The position numbers and the translations under genes are program-made. DNA of 23,418 bases from Methanothrix harundinacea (lineage in GTDB: Archaea; Halobacteriota; Methanosarcinia; Methanotrichales; Methanotrichaceae). Shown here one piece after another: positions 12,291 through 21,078 of this stretch (its first letter is position 1; every line of letters starts with the position of its first letter). A model generated the notes under the pieces. That model saw nothing but the letters and a program-made list of their open reading frames with translations. It was not told where the DNA came from and did no database searches. The stretch is taken from contig DAQG01000101.1 of the NCBI GenBank assembly GCA_002502785.1, positions 1 to 23,418 of the forward strand, read 5' to 3'.

Positions 12291-15002
12291 ATGACCAAGA
12301 AATCGGTGAAGGAGAAAAAGAAGAGCGCGGAGAAGAAAGATCGGCCCGCGCCGAAGAAGCGGGTGATGGAACGCATCCCCGATCTTTACGTATACGCGGG
12401 CCTGGTTCTGGTCTTCCTCTTCTCGCTCTACCTGAGGGTCTACAGACCCATGTCTCGTGTCCTTGTCGGAGATTCCGTATTATTCGACGGTAACGATCCC
12501 TGGTACCATATGATGCTGGCCAAGAGCACCGTTCTCAACTTCCAGCGTCCTTGGTTCGATCCCATGACCTTCTTCCCCCAAGGGACAGTCACCCCCTTCG
12601 GGCCCTTCAACAGCTGGTCTATCGCCATCCTCTCGTACATTGCAGGTCTCGGAGACCCCAGCATGCACACCATCGAGGTGGTGGGGGCGATCTTCCCGGC
12701 TGTCCTCGGAGCTCTTCTCGTCTTTCCCGTCTACTTCATAGGGCGGGAACTCGGTGGGCGGACAGCAGGCTTCATGGGTGTGATCATGATCGCCGTTTTG
12801 CCGGGTCAGTTCCTGTCGCGATCGGTCATAGGGTTCACCGACCATCACGTCGCTGAGGTCCTACTCAGCACCACTGCGATGCTCTTTTTCATGCTCGCTG
12901 TCCGGTCGGGTTCTGGCAAGCTCACCTTCGCCTCTCTTCGAGGCGGCGATCTCGCGGCACTCAAAAAGCCTCTTGTCTATGCTCTGTTTGCTGGCCTCTT
13001 CCTCGGCCTCTACATAGACGCCTGGGCAGCTGGTCACCTTTTCGTGGGCATACTGCTCGTCTTCATCACCATTCAGAGCATCGTCGATCACTTGAGGGGA
13101 AAAAATTTGGAGTACCTGGCAATAGCGGGAACCGTAACATTCCTTATCACATTGCTTCTGATCTTGCCTTTCGTAAGGGCGGACAACGGCTTTAGTTTCA
13201 CCCGCTACTCAATGCTCCAGCCGATGATGCTGATCCTGGGGATGGTCTTTCTTGTGTTCCTTTCCTTCAGCTCGAAGCAGCTCGCCCTTCGGAATATGGA
13301 TCGGCGCTACTTCCCCCTAATAGTCTTGGGATTGATCATTCTGGGTTTTGGGGTGCTCATGGTGGCATTCCCCCAGTTCACTGGCTCTCTGATGGGCGGC
13401 CTAAAAATATTCCAGCCCAGGACCGGCGGCGGTGCCACTATATCGGAAGCGTCTACGATATTGGAGAGGTACGGCGTCCAGAGGAACTTCCCAAGCCTTA
13501 TTGAATCATTATCCTTCCTTTCGCCCTTCTGGCTGACCCTCCTGGCTTTGCCTCTCATCCTTCATCGGTATTATCGAGACGATAGTCGAAACGCGGAGAT
13601 GCTCATCGTGGTCTGGACGCTGATGATGGTTGCCCTCACCTTCGCTCAGAACCGGTTTGCGTACTACTACGCGGTCAACGTGGCCTTCCTATCTGGATAC
13701 CTGGGATCGTTGATTCTGGAAAAGACCCGGTTTTTGGAGATGGAGGACAATCTAATCAGGATAGCCAAGGGATCATCAAAAGAGACCTTAGACCAAAACC
13801 GTCTCCTCACCAACGCCGCGGCCGTCGTCATCCTCGTGATGCTCTTCGTCTATCCCGCCATGTTCGGGACGGTCCAGGGCGTTTCGATGGGAAGCTTCCA
13901 CTCTGAACGTCACGTAGCTCCCATATCGTCTGATTGGTACGACTCCGTGGCTTGGCTTCAGGATAACACCCCTGACCCGGGCATGGACATCTACACCATC
14001 TACGAGCGCCCGTCCAAGGGCGAGACGTTCTCTTACCCCGATTCGGCCTACGGGATCATGTCGTGGTGGGACTACGGCCACTGGATCGAGACGATAGGCC
14101 ACAGGATCCCTAACGCGAACCCATTCCAGCAGGGTATCGGGAGCCTAGAGACCGGAAAACCTGGATCGTCGCCCTTCTTCCTGGCTCAGAACGAGGCCGA
14201 GGCCGAGGCGGTCCTGGCAGGTCTCGACGAGAACCGATCTGCCTACTACAACACCAGGTACGTCATCACCGACGTCGAGATGGCGATGGGCAAGTTCCAT
14301 GCGATAGCCGCCTGGAGCAACATCTATCCTGGCGAGTACCAGTTTAACTACTGGCAGGACGGCCAACCGATCATGATCTACAGGACGCCCTACTTCAGGA
14401 CGATGGTCGCAAGGCTCCACTTCTTCGACGGGACCGAGGCAGAAGTTCAGGAGGGTTGGGCTATGGCCTTCCGCTCTGACGGTCAGGGCGGCATCTCGGT
14501 CGAGCCTCAGAAGCGGTCTCGAAACTACCAGGAGCTTCTCGACAGCGTGAACGAGAGCCTTGAACGCGGTTACGCGGCAGCGGAGGTAGCATCCCAGAGC
14601 CCGGTAATGACCTCGGTTCCCCTGGAGGCTCTGGGCCACTACAGGCTGGTCCACGAGTCTCAAAGCTCGGTGACCTCCAACGATCAGAAGTACGTCAAGA
14701 TCTTCGAGCACGTTCCGGGAGCGACGATAACCGGCGAGGCCTCCCCGGGCACTGAGGTCGTCATATCCGTTCCGATCACGACCAACCGCGGTAGAAACTT
14801 CCTCTACAAGCAGTCCACAGTCGCAGATTCCGATGGCGAGTTCGCGTTGGTGGTGCCCTACTCCACTGAAGGCCCTGCCGCCGGGAGCACCAACTTCGAC
14901 ACTGGACCTCTCGGTCCCTACACTCTGAGGGTGGGAAGCGTCCAGTACGAGGTCAGGGTGCCGGAAGGTGCCGTAATCACCGGGAGTTCGATCAATATAT
15001 GA
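12291..15002 (+). CDS. aglB: Oligosaccharyltransferase AglB (STT3 family)
   Basis: AglB is the membrane catalyst of archaeal N-glycosylation: it moves a glycan from a dolichol phosphate to Asn in N-x-S/T sequons on the outer face. I place the start at ATG 12291 (903 aa), because a TATA-like TTTATC lies at 12258-12263 and the product then begins with a Lys-rich tail (MTKKSVKEKKKSAEKK) before the first membrane span. Visible motifs: the first acidic DxD-like site in VLFDGNDPWYHMM (about 66-73), TDHHVAE at 183-189, a long series of hydrophobic spans up to about residue 530, the WWDYG signature at 592-596, and the DK/MI motif VITDVEMAMGKFHA. The C-terminus has a beta-rich domain (GATITGEASPGTEVVISV). 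The creatininase gene overlaps the 3' end (ATGA). Secreted, sequon-containing proteins in this window are plausible substrates. Confidence 0.96.
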   Translation: MTKKSVKEKKKSAEKKDRPAPKKRVMERIPDLYVYAGLVLVFLFSLYLRVYRPMSRVLVGDSVLFDGNDPWYHMMLAKSTVLNFQRPWFDPMTFFPQGTVTPFGPFNSWSIAILSYIAGLGDPSMHTIEVVGAIFPAVLGALLVFPVYFIGRELGGRTAGFMGVIMIAVLPGQFLSRSVIGFTDHHVAEVLLSTTAMLFFMLAVRSGSGKLTFASLRGGDLAALKKPLVYALFAGLFLGLYIDAWAAGHLFVGILLVFITIQSIVDHLRGKNLEYLAIAGTVTFLITLLLILPFVRADNGFSFTRYSMLQPMMLILGMVFLVFLSFSSKQLALRNMDRRYFPLIVLGLIILGFGVLMVAFPQFTGSLMGGLKIFQPRTGGGATISEASTILERYGVQRNFPSLIESLSFLSPFWLTLLALPLILHRYYRDDSRNAEMLIVVWTLMMVALTFAQNRFAYYYAVNVAFLSGYLGSLILEKTRFLEMEDNLIRIAKGSSKETLDQNRLLTNAAAVVILVMLFVYPAMFGTVQGVSMGSFHSERHVAPISSDWYDSVAWLQDNTPDPGMDIYTIYERPSKGETFSYPDSAYGIMSWWDYGHWIETIGHRIPNANPFQQGIGSLETGKPGSSPFFLAQNEAEAEAVLAGLDENRSAYYNTRYVITDVEMAMGKFHAIAAWSNIYPGEYQFNYWQDGQPIMIYRTPYFRTMVARLHFFDGTEAEVQEGWAMAFRSDGQGGISVEPQKRSRNYQELLDSVNESLERGYAAAEVASQSPVMTSVPLEALGHYRLVHESQSSVTSNDQKYVKIFEHVPGATITGEASPGTEVVISVPITTNRGRNFLYKQSTVADSDGEFALVVPYSTEGPAAGSTNFDTGPLGPYTLRVGSVQYEVRVPEGAVITGSSINI

Positions 15003-15712
15003 TGCTCCTTGAGGAGATGACCTGGACCGAGATCGAGTCTGGCTTTGAAACGAGCCGGATCGTGATCCTGCCGGTGGGCGCGACCGAGGAGCACGGTCCC
15101 CACCTTCCCACCTTCACCGATACAATACAGGCTCTGGAGGTGGCAAAAGAGGTGGCAAGGAGAAGGTCAGTCTTCGTCGCGCCTCCGGTCCACTACGGGG
15201 TCTGCAGGTCAACCCGCGGCTTTCCGGGCACGATCTCCATCAGCCCCGAGGCGCTGCGGACCCTCGTCCTCGACCTTCTCCTCGCCTTTCACGACTCCGG
15301 GTTTGAGGGGGTTTTGATCCTCACTGGCCACGCTGGAGGGCAGCATCTCGCCGCACTAAAGGAAGCTTCAGAGAAGGCGGTCGCCGCAAGGGACCTTAGG
15401 GTGAGCCTCGTCTCAGACTTCGATCTGATCGACACAAGCGAGGTCGAGACCCCCGGTGACGGTCATGCCGGGGAGATCGAGACATCGAGGATGCTGGTCA
15501 TCCGGGAAGACCTGGTGAAAGGCCTTCCCGAAAAGCACTTTCCTCCCAGGCCGAGATACCTTATCATGAGGGACGTGAGGCACCTGATGGGAAACGGTGT
15601 CATGGGCGACCCTTCGAAGGCCACCAAGGATAAGGGAAAACGGTTCATGGAGATGTCCGTTCTGGGGGTGCTGGAGGCTCTGGAGGAGCTGGAGAGCTAT
15701 CCTTCCCCTTGA
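14999..15712 (+). CDS. Creatininase-family amidohydrolase
   Basis: At 237 residues it shows the creatininase metal-binding pattern: Glu and His in PVGATEEHGPHLPTFTD (with the following Asp), the motif LILTGHAGGQH in place of the usual NGHGGN, and the Glu region GDGHAGEIETSRMLVIRED. Family members hydrolyse cyclic amides or formamides; archaeal ArfB (riboflavin/F420 route) belongs to it, but the N-terminal motif here is more like general creatininases and I do not assign ArfB. Start codons ATG 14999 and 15002 are both possible; the first overlaps the aglB stop, so it is probably translated from the aglB transcript. Whether its function relates to glycosylation is unknown. Confidence 0.85.
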   Translation: MMLLEEMTWTEIESGFETSRIVILPVGATEEHGPHLPTFTDTIQALEVAKEVARRRSVFVAPPVHYGVCRSTRGFPGTISISPEALRTLVLDLLLAFHDSGFEGVLILTGHAGGQHLAALKEASEKAVAARDLRVSLVSDFDLIDTSEVETPGDGHAGEIETSRMLVIREDLVKGLPEKHFPPRPRYLIMRDVRHLMGNGVMGDPSKATKDKGKRFMEMSVLGVLEALEELESYPSP

Positions 15713-15812
15713 GCATCTTTTTCCCTTTTCGCCTCTATTTTTCATCTTGATTTTTGCTTAAGCGCGCCAAATTCCTCTTACTTCGAGGGTTCGAGAATTT
15801 GAGGCGGGCAGG

Positions 15813-15822
15813 TTTAATATAT
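15813..15822 (+). promoter_or_regulatory. TATA box of pheST
   Basis: TTTAATATAT stands out in its surroundings, about 50 bp before the pheS ATG. The expected start site (about 15840) gives a leader of about 25 nt that can form a small GTGA/TCAC or CCCG/CGGG hairpin just before the ATG. Confidence 0.6.
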
Positions 15823-15864
15823 GGTCCTGTATCTGCCTACCCGTGAAAATCACGATTTCGCGGG

Positions 15865-17397
15865 ATGATCATTATGCCATCTGAAGAGGATAATCTGTCC
15901 GCACTATCTCCAAGGGATAGGCAGGTGCTAAAAGAGATCTCGGAGGGCCAGTCCAATCCAAAAAAGATCGCTGAGAAGCTCGAAATCAAAGAGGTTTCGG
16001 TCATCTCTTCGGCGGAGGGGCTTGCCGAGAAGGGCCTGATCAGGCTCGATAAGAAGGTGGAGGAGGTCTACGCTCTCACAGAGGAGGGGGCTCGATACGC
16101 TGAAATCGGCCTTCCCGAGAGGAGGATTCTCGAGATCGCTGGGGCCGATGGGGTTCCCATATCGAAGATCGAAGATCCCTCCCTTAAAGTGGGGATCGGC
16201 TGGCTAAAAAAGAAGAGCTGGGCCGCCGTCGAGGCGGGAAAGATCAAGCCGACGGGTGAAGCGCCTCCCGGAAAAGACGAGGAGATCCTCGAAGCGCTTC
16301 ATTTCCAGGGCCAGACCGGAGCCTCAGCCTTTGACCCAGAGGCCCTCAAGGTCCTGAAGAGCAGAGGGCTCGTCGAGCCGAGCACGTGCAAGTCCTGGTG
16401 CTTCGAGATTACCGATGCCGGAAGATCGTTTTTCAGAAGATCGGTTGAAGATAGTGTCACATTCCGATGGGATTCGATTTCTTATATAAATCAGATCACC
16501 TCGGATATGATAAAAAATGGGAACTGGGGAGGAAAAGATGTCTATTATAAGGGGGCTCGACATGAGGTTCGTCCCTATGACGTCACCCTTACAGCAGAGC
16601 GGATCTACCCCGGAAAGATGCACCCCTACCAGCGCCTCCTCTCGTGGATGAGAGAGATAATGCTGGAGATGGGCTTCACAGAGATCAAGGGGGAGATAGT
16701 ACAGCCCAGCTACTGGAACTTCGACGCTCTCTTCCAGCCTCAGGACCATCCGGCAAGAGAGATGCAGGACACCTTCTACCTCGACACCAAGGCCGATATC
16801 CCCGATTACGCCACGGTCAAGGAGATGCACGAGCGGGGCGGAGAGGTCGGATCTACTGGCTGGGGCGGGACCTGGGACCCAGAGGTGGCTCGAAAGGAAG
16901 TTCTGAGAACCCACACCACCTCGGTCACCATAAAGTACCTGGCAGATCATCCGAACCCGCCGGTCAAGGCCTTCTCGATAGACCGGGTCTACAGGCGGGA
17001 GGCGATAGACCCGACTCATACGCCGGAGTTTGAGCAGCTCGAGGGCGTGATAATGGACGAGAACCTCTCCTTCGCAAACCTTCTCGGCGTCCTCAAGGAG
17101 TTCTACGCCAAGATGGGCTTTGATGAGGTCAGGTTCAGGCCCGGCTACTTCCCCTACACCGAGCCGAGCGTCGAGCCCGAGGTCTACATAGAGGGGCTCG
17201 GTTGGGTGGAGCTTGGAGGTGCCGGAGTCTTCAGAAGGGAGGTGACCGCTCCCTTTGGGATAGACCATCCGGTTCTCGCCTGGGGCCTAGGCGTAGGGCG
17301 CCTGGCCATGCTCAGGCTTGGGCTCAAGGACCTGCGGCTTCTCTACCAGTCGGACGTGGGATGGCTGAGGGATGTGCCCCTCTCCACGAGGATGTGA
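15865..17397 (+). CDS. pheS: Phenylalanyl-tRNA synthetase alpha subunit
   Basis: PheS carries the catalytic site of the (alpha-beta)2 enzyme that charges tRNA-Phe. At 510 residues it is the archaeal/eukaryotic type. The N-terminal about 200 residues contain winged-helix-like tRNA-binding modules (LSPRDRQVLKEISEGQSNPK; KSRGLVEPSTCKSW). The catalytic core then shows class II motifs: motif 1 region around MHPYQRLLSWMREIMLEMGF, motif 2 FSIDRVYRREAIDPTHTPEF (about 370-389), and motif 3 GLGVGRLAMLRLG (about 473-485), plus the Phe-binding region FQPQDHPAREMQDTFYL. ATG 15865 or 15874 could be the start. Its stop lies next to the GTG starts of pheT, so the two form an operon. Confidence 0.97.
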   Translation: MIIMPSEEDNLSALSPRDRQVLKEISEGQSNPKKIAEKLEIKEVSVISSAEGLAEKGLIRLDKKVEEVYALTEEGARYAEIGLPERRILEIAGADGVPISKIEDPSLKVGIGWLKKKSWAAVEAGKIKPTGEAPPGKDEEILEALHFQGQTGASAFDPEALKVLKSRGLVEPSTCKSWCFEITDAGRSFFRRSVEDSVTFRWDSISYINQITSDMIKNGNWGGKDVYYKGARHEVRPYDVTLTAERIYPGKMHPYQRLLSWMREIMLEMGFTEIKGEIVQPSYWNFDALFQPQDHPAREMQDTFYLDTKADIPDYATVKEMHERGGEVGSTGWGGTWDPEVARKEVLRTHTTSVTIKYLADHPNPPVKAFSIDRVYRREAIDPTHTPEFEQLEGVIMDENLSFANLLGVLKEFYAKMGFDEVRFRPGYFPYTEPSVEPEVYIEGLGWVELGGAGVFRREVTAPFGIDHPVLAWGLGVGRLAMLRLGLKDLRLLYQSDVGWLRDVPLSTRM

Positions 17398-17402
17398 TCG
17401 TC

Positions 17403-19043
17403 GTGTCAGTGGTGAGATTATACTACGAGGATCTGGAGGAGATGGTGGGCGCCTCCAGGGAAGTTATCATGGCGAGGATCGCCATGATGGGCGCAGATAT
17501 CGGAAAGAGCAACGAAGAGGACTACGTGGACGTCGAGTTTTTCCCTGACAGGCCAGACCTCTACAGCTCCGAAGGTGTGGCCAGAGCCCTCCAGGGCTTC
17601 CTTGACATAAAGGTCGGACTTCCAGAGTATCAGGTCCATCCGGGCGAGGTCACATTGAAGGTCGATTCCTCTGTCGAGAGCGTCAGGCCTCTAATAGGCT
17701 GCGCCGTGGTGAAGGATCTAGAGTTCAGCGATCCTGCCATAGAGTCCCTGATGGACCTTCAGGAGGACCTTCACTGGGGCCTCGGAAGAAACAGGCGTAA
17801 GGTGGCGATAGGCGTCCACGACATATCCCGGGTAGTGCCCCCGTTCACATACTTCGCCGCAGATCCCTCTTTCGAGTTCGTGCCCCTGGACTTCGATGAG
17901 AGCCTCTCCATGCGCGATATTCTGAAGCGCCACCCAAAAGGGATAGGTTACGCCTCCATCTTGGAGGGCTTCGACCGGTATCCACTCATAACGGACGCCA
18001 ACGGCGACGTCCTCTCCTTCCCGCCGATAATTAATGGCGAGCTGACGAGGGTCGTGGACGATACCAGGGACCTATTCATCGACGTTACCGGGACAGATCC
18101 CGTCGTCTACAAGGCCCTTAACATCGTGGTCACCGCTCTCGCGGAGAGGGGCGGCCGCGTCGAGTCGGTCCAAGTGAAAAGGCCCGAGGGCGATCTTACC
18201 TTTCCAGACCTCTCTCCTGCCCGGTGGAAGGTCGAAGTCGAGGACGCCAACAGGCTCATAGGCTTCAACCTCTCACCCGAAGATCTGGCCATATGCCTCG
18301 AGAGGATGAGGTTCGGAGCCCAGGTCCAGGGTCGGGGGCTGGAAGTCTTGGTTCCTCCTTACAGGGCCGACATAATGCACACCTGGGACATCTTCGAGGA
18401 CGCTGCCAAAGGATACGGCTACGACAAGCTTGTGCCAACGCTTCCGAAGACCGTCACCGTCGGCGAACCCCACCCCTTTGAGATCAGAAAGTCCGATCTG
18501 AGGGAGATAATGGTGGGCCTCGGCTACCTAGAGACGATGCCCTTCACCTTAACCTCCGAGAAGACCAACTTCGTGAAGATGAGGCGGTCTGTGCAGGACC
18601 AGGAAGTGACGAGGGTTCTCCACCCCATAAGCGAGCTTCACACAATGGTCAGGACATCGATCCTGCCGAGTATCCTTGAGATCTTCGCCATCAATCAGCA
18701 TCATCCTCTCCCTCAGAGGATCTTCGCCCTGGGGGACGTTCTTGCGAGGGGCAAGACGAGGCAAGACCTTGCGGCAGCCTCAATCCACAGCGGAGCCGAC
18801 TTCGCTGAAGTCAGGTCTGTGGTGGATGCCCTATTCAGGGAGTTATCCATCGAGCCTGAGATCGTCGCGTCCGAGGATGGGGCCTTCCTGGAGGGGAGGA
18901 GGGCCGACCTGATGGTGAACGGAAAGAAGGTCGGGTCCTTCGGCGAGTTCCACCCCCAGGTTTTGCGAAGCTTCGGCCTCGACCAGCCTGCTGTGGGTCT
19001 GGAGCTGAGGTGGGACATTCTCTGGCCCTCTGGCCGGTCTTAG
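17403..19043 (+). CDS. pheT: Phenylalanyl-tRNA synthetase beta subunit
   Basis: PheT supplies the structural and editing half of the enzyme. Four in-frame GTG codons (17394, 17403, 17409, 17412) could start it; I choose 17403, with GAGG about 11 bases upstream, which gives MSVVRLYYEDLEEMVGAS and 546 residues, normal for the archaeal short type without EMAP-like insertion. Family landmarks: EFFPDRPDLYSSEGVARALQ (B1), HWGLGRNRRKVAIGVHD (B3/B4 editing region), VPPYRADIMHTWDIFEDAAK (B5), and the class-II-like core ELHTMVRTSILPSIL, ending with FGEFHPQVLRSFGL. It follows pheS with little or no gap. No ATG is available near the start. Confidence 0.96.
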   Translation: MSVVRLYYEDLEEMVGASREVIMARIAMMGADIGKSNEEDYVDVEFFPDRPDLYSSEGVARALQGFLDIKVGLPEYQVHPGEVTLKVDSSVESVRPLIGCAVVKDLEFSDPAIESLMDLQEDLHWGLGRNRRKVAIGVHDISRVVPPFTYFAADPSFEFVPLDFDESLSMRDILKRHPKGIGYASILEGFDRYPLITDANGDVLSFPPIINGELTRVVDDTRDLFIDVTGTDPVVYKALNIVVTALAERGGRVESVQVKRPEGDLTFPDLSPARWKVEVEDANRLIGFNLSPEDLAICLERMRFGAQVQGRGLEVLVPPYRADIMHTWDIFEDAAKGYGYDKLVPTLPKTVTVGEPHPFEIRKSDLREIMVGLGYLETMPFTLTSEKTNFVKMRRSVQDQEVTRVLHPISELHTMVRTSILPSILEIFAINQHHPLPQRIFALGDVLARGKTRQDLAAASIHSGADFAEVRSVVDALFRELSIEPEIVASEDGAFLEGRRADLMVNGKKVGSFGEFHPQVLRSFGLDQPAVGLELRWDILWPSGRS

Positions 19044-19138
19044 TCTGGCTCTCAGGTTGGGGGGTGCAAAGCCCTTCTTGAAGTTGGTCGCCACCATGCG
19101 GTATGGTGACAAGGTCGCCATCGCGAGGTCGATCTAGC

Positions 19139-19177
19139 GGAACGGATAACGCGCCATCCGTGCGCAAAGTCCGTTCC
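19139..19177 (+). terminator. Long hairpin downstream of pheT, possible terminator or structured RNA
   Basis: GGAACGGA (19139-19146) pairs perfectly with TCCGTTCC (19170-19177). Inside, GCGC (19151-19154) pairs with GCGC (19162-19165) around CATCCGT, leaving a TAAC/AAAG internal loop. AAAAATTCCTTTT follows. It is about 95 bp past the pheT stop and upstream of the CBS gene promoter. Terminator is the simplest reading; a stable processed 3' RNA is an alternative. Confidence 0.45.
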
Positions 19178-19242
19178 AAAAATTCCTTTTGCGCGGGTAC
19201 CACCATGGTTCTTCTCCGATCAGGTCGTCGTGCCTTGACAAG

Positions 19243-19252
19243 TTTAATATAA
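19243..19252 (+). promoter_or_regulatory. TATA box of the CBS-domain gene
   Basis: TTTAATATAA, with a predicted start site near 19270, gives a leader of about 25 nt before ATG 19296 that contains GGTTGGGTG. The CBS gene therefore appears to be transcribed independently of pheST. Confidence 0.55.
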
Positions 19253-19295
19253 GCTGCCAAACAACTTGAACTTTAATGGCAGGTTGGGTGTCCTC

Positions 19296-19703
19296 ATGAA
19301 AGTCCGGGATCTGATGACTTACCCCATACTCACGGTGGGGATAGACACCACCGTCTTCGATGCGATACAGATGATGGTTCGCGAGAATAAGGGAAGCGTT
19401 CTCGTGGTTGAGGGGGGTCTGCTCAAACACGTTGTGGGCATAGTCACCACCTGTGGTATGTTCAAGCACGTCTTCGCCAAGGGGATCGATCCCAGAAACA
19501 TAATGATCTGGGAGATAATGACCCCTGCGCCGCTGGTGACCATAGGTCCTAACGCCTCTACCAAAAAGGCGGCTGAGATTATGAAGGAACACAACATAAG
19601 AAGGTTGCCCGTAGTCGAATGTGGTGCGCTGGTGGGGATAATAACCAGCAAAGATCTCCTCCGTTGCGTTGGCGATTCGGAGCAGGATGAGAAATTGGCT
19701 TGA
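19296..19703 (+). CDS. Two-CBS-domain regulatory protein
   Basis: From ATG 19296 the protein has 135 residues and consists almost wholly of two CBS motifs, a Bateman module. CBS1 begins MKVRDLMTYPILTVGIDTTV and ends at GIVTTCGMFKHV; CBS2 runs from EIMTPAPLVTIGPNASTKKA through MKEHNIRRLPVVECG to LVGIITSKDLL. Such modules bind adenine nucleotides or SAM and often sense energy state; which ligand is used here cannot be read from sequence. The start at 19296 matches the conserved KVRDLM opening; the longer frame from 19266 would add ten residues unlike the family. There is no partner gene nearby. Confidence 0.92.
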   Translation: MKVRDLMTYPILTVGIDTTVFDAIQMMVRENKGSVLVVEGGLLKHVVGIVTTCGMFKHVFAKGIDPRNIMIWEIMTPAPLVTIGPNASTKKAAEIMKEHNIRRLPVVECGALVGIITSKDLLRCVGDSEQDEKLA

Positions 19704-19766
19704 GGTCTGGCCCGTGGATCTGTCACCTCTGCGGCTGACCACAAAATGACGCGCCCCTACGTAGAA

Positions 19767-19774
19767 TTTAAATA
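19767..19774 (+). promoter_or_regulatory. TATA box of tRNA-Ser
   Basis: TTTAAATA is centred about 28 bp upstream of the tRNA 5' end, at the standard archaeal spacing. Confidence 0.65.
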
Positions 19775-19798
19775 TCGAGAGAATCAAGATGAGGCCAG

Positions 19799-19883
19799 GT
19801 CGAGGTAGCCAAGCCTGGTATGGCGCAGGTTTGCTAAACCTGTGTCCCTTCGGGACTCGAGGGTTCGAATCCCTCCCTCGGCG
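19799..19883 (+). tRNA. tRNA-Ser(GCT)
   Basis: Acceptor GTCGAGG/CCTCGGC (one T-G pair), D-arm TAGCC...GGC, anticodon stem CAGGT/ACCTG around TTGCTAA (anticodon GCT, 19833-19835), a long class II variable arm with the hairpin GTCCCTTCGGGAC, T-stem GAGGG/CCCTC around TTCGAAT, discriminator G (19883). CCA is not encoded, unlike tRNA-Ile in this window. The long variable arm plus discriminator G and GCT confirm serine. Confidence 0.96.
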
Positions 19884-19913
19884 CTAATTTTATAGTTTAA
19901 ATAAAATGGGTGC

Positions 19914-20993
19914 TCATGCTCCGCTCGAGAGGGTGTTAAAGCTCTCGGCAAAGTTGAAGCACGAGCCATCAAAGCAGTTAAAAGCCGGTTTCTGGCTGTC
20001 CTTGAAGATCAGCCTTCTCTGAATCTCGAAGGATCCCAGGAACTCTTCGCGTTCTTTGGTGCTCCTCTGACCAGGTATCGTTTGCTTCGCGTCGATCGCC
20101 AGGTATCCGGTGAAGTTGTCAGCGGTCTGGAACTCGGCTCTTCTGTCGAGGCCGGTGTGGTGAAGTCCGATCTCCTGAACCTCGTATTCCATCTCCTGGA
20201 GGTTGTAGCTCTCCTGGACTTTGGCACCCACACCGCCGAAGACGAGAGAACTCTTGACCGTTTCAGTGCCCATCAGGGTGTCGCCAGCATTTAACGCCAG
20301 GTAGTTTTCCACGGCGTCGCACTCCTGGAAATTAGGGTTAACTCCCTTCGCCTCTTCGACCAGGTACTCGTTCTTCATCAGCGTGTCCACGCTGCCGCTG
20401 AAGTATATGTCCTTGTTCGACTTGACTCCGGTGTTCATGCTCCTGACGTCTTTGTTCATCTGAAACTGGCCGGTCCCGCTGACGGAGGTTTCTGACACGT
20501 AGTCGTAATCCTGGAGCTTGAACCCTGCTTCGTCAGACCCAGATTTGCAATTCGGGGCCGAGGCTAGGACTTGGAAGCCGTAATCTCCAGGCGATGCTTT
20601 CATGTCCGGCGTTACCTGGAGCTGCTCAGTTCCGACCCCTCCTGCCGGGACGGTCAGGATCTTTTCTGTCCATCCGAACCATCCAGGGTTGCAGCTGTTG
20701 GAGTTTACGGTGAGTTTCGCATCCACCTCAGAACAACCTCTGTTTTCCACGGTGACGATATATTCAAGCGTCTTTCCTGGTGTGGCGTAATCTGGACCCG
20801 AACCGGATATCGGGCCGGAGAGGTCGACTGAAACGTAAAGCTCACCCATAATCACTGGTACCGAGGGCCAGACGGATTCTGTTGCAGATGGCTCCAACTC
20901 CCACGTCGATTCCGGGCCCTGTCTCGTTTCTTCGACTGTGGCGAAGGCTGTTTGGGTCGCGAGAAGCAGCAGAATCATCATGTATTTCTTCAA
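19914..20993 (-). CDS. Secreted protein: Ig-like domain plus C-terminal region shared with neighbours
   Basis: 359 residues from TTG 20993, which has GGGGGG 7 bases upstream; ATG codons at residues 5 and 6 are alternatives. Signal peptide: KKYMMILLLLATQTAFA. Residues about 51-160 look like a CARDB/NEW3-type Ig-like domain (LEYIVTVENRGCSEVDAKLT; VPAGGVGTEQLQVTPDMKA; SPGDYGFQVLASAPNC). Residues about 170-345 share landmarks with the next gene: VSGTG, FGGVGAKVQESYNLQEME (252-269) and FLGSFEIQRRLIF (318-330). Cysteines occur in loops, ending FNCFDGSC. One NFT sequon. It is probably exported to the envelope. I know no family name; function unknown. It converges on tRNA-Ser. Confidence 0.75.
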   Translation of the reverse strand: MKKYMMILLLLATQTAFATVEETRQGPESTWELEPSATESVWPSVPVIMGELYVSVDLSGPISGSGPDYATPGKTLEYIVTVENRGCSEVDAKLTVNSNSCNPGWFGWTEKILTVPAGGVGTEQLQVTPDMKASPGDYGFQVLASAPNCKSGSDEAGFKLQDYDYVSETSVSGTGQFQMNKDVRSMNTGVKSNKDIYFSGSVDTLMKNEYLVEEAKGVNPNFQECDAVENYLALNAGDTLMGTETVKSSLVFGGVGAKVQESYNLQEMEYEVQEIGLHHTGLDRRAEFQTADNFTGYLAIDAKQTIPGQRSTKEREEFLGSFEIQRRLIFKDSQKPAFNCFDGSCFNFAESFNTLSSGA

Positions 20994-21078
20994 TATTTAA
21001 CCCCCCATGACGAATTTATTGCGACAAAGGCCTCGTATCTCAATACGCCCCGCCGGCATTCCGATCCGGCTACGCCGC

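Noticed and set aside
14999..15712. Assignment of the creatininase-family gene as ArfB (riboflavin/F420 pathway)
   Set aside because: The N-terminal metal motif (ATEEHGPHLP) is the general creatininase form rather than the ArfB-like form I recall, and no riboflavin gene is adjacent.
16324..17268. Long open frame (over 300 codons) on the strand opposite pheS
   Set aside because: It mirrors a strongly conserved GC-rich gene, has no RBS and no protein-like domain pattern. It is a by-product of codon bias.
19125..19180. tRNA-like look of the sequence after pheT
   Set aside because: No T-loop TTC motif, no acceptor pairing and no anticodon arm; it folds as a simple nested hairpin instead.
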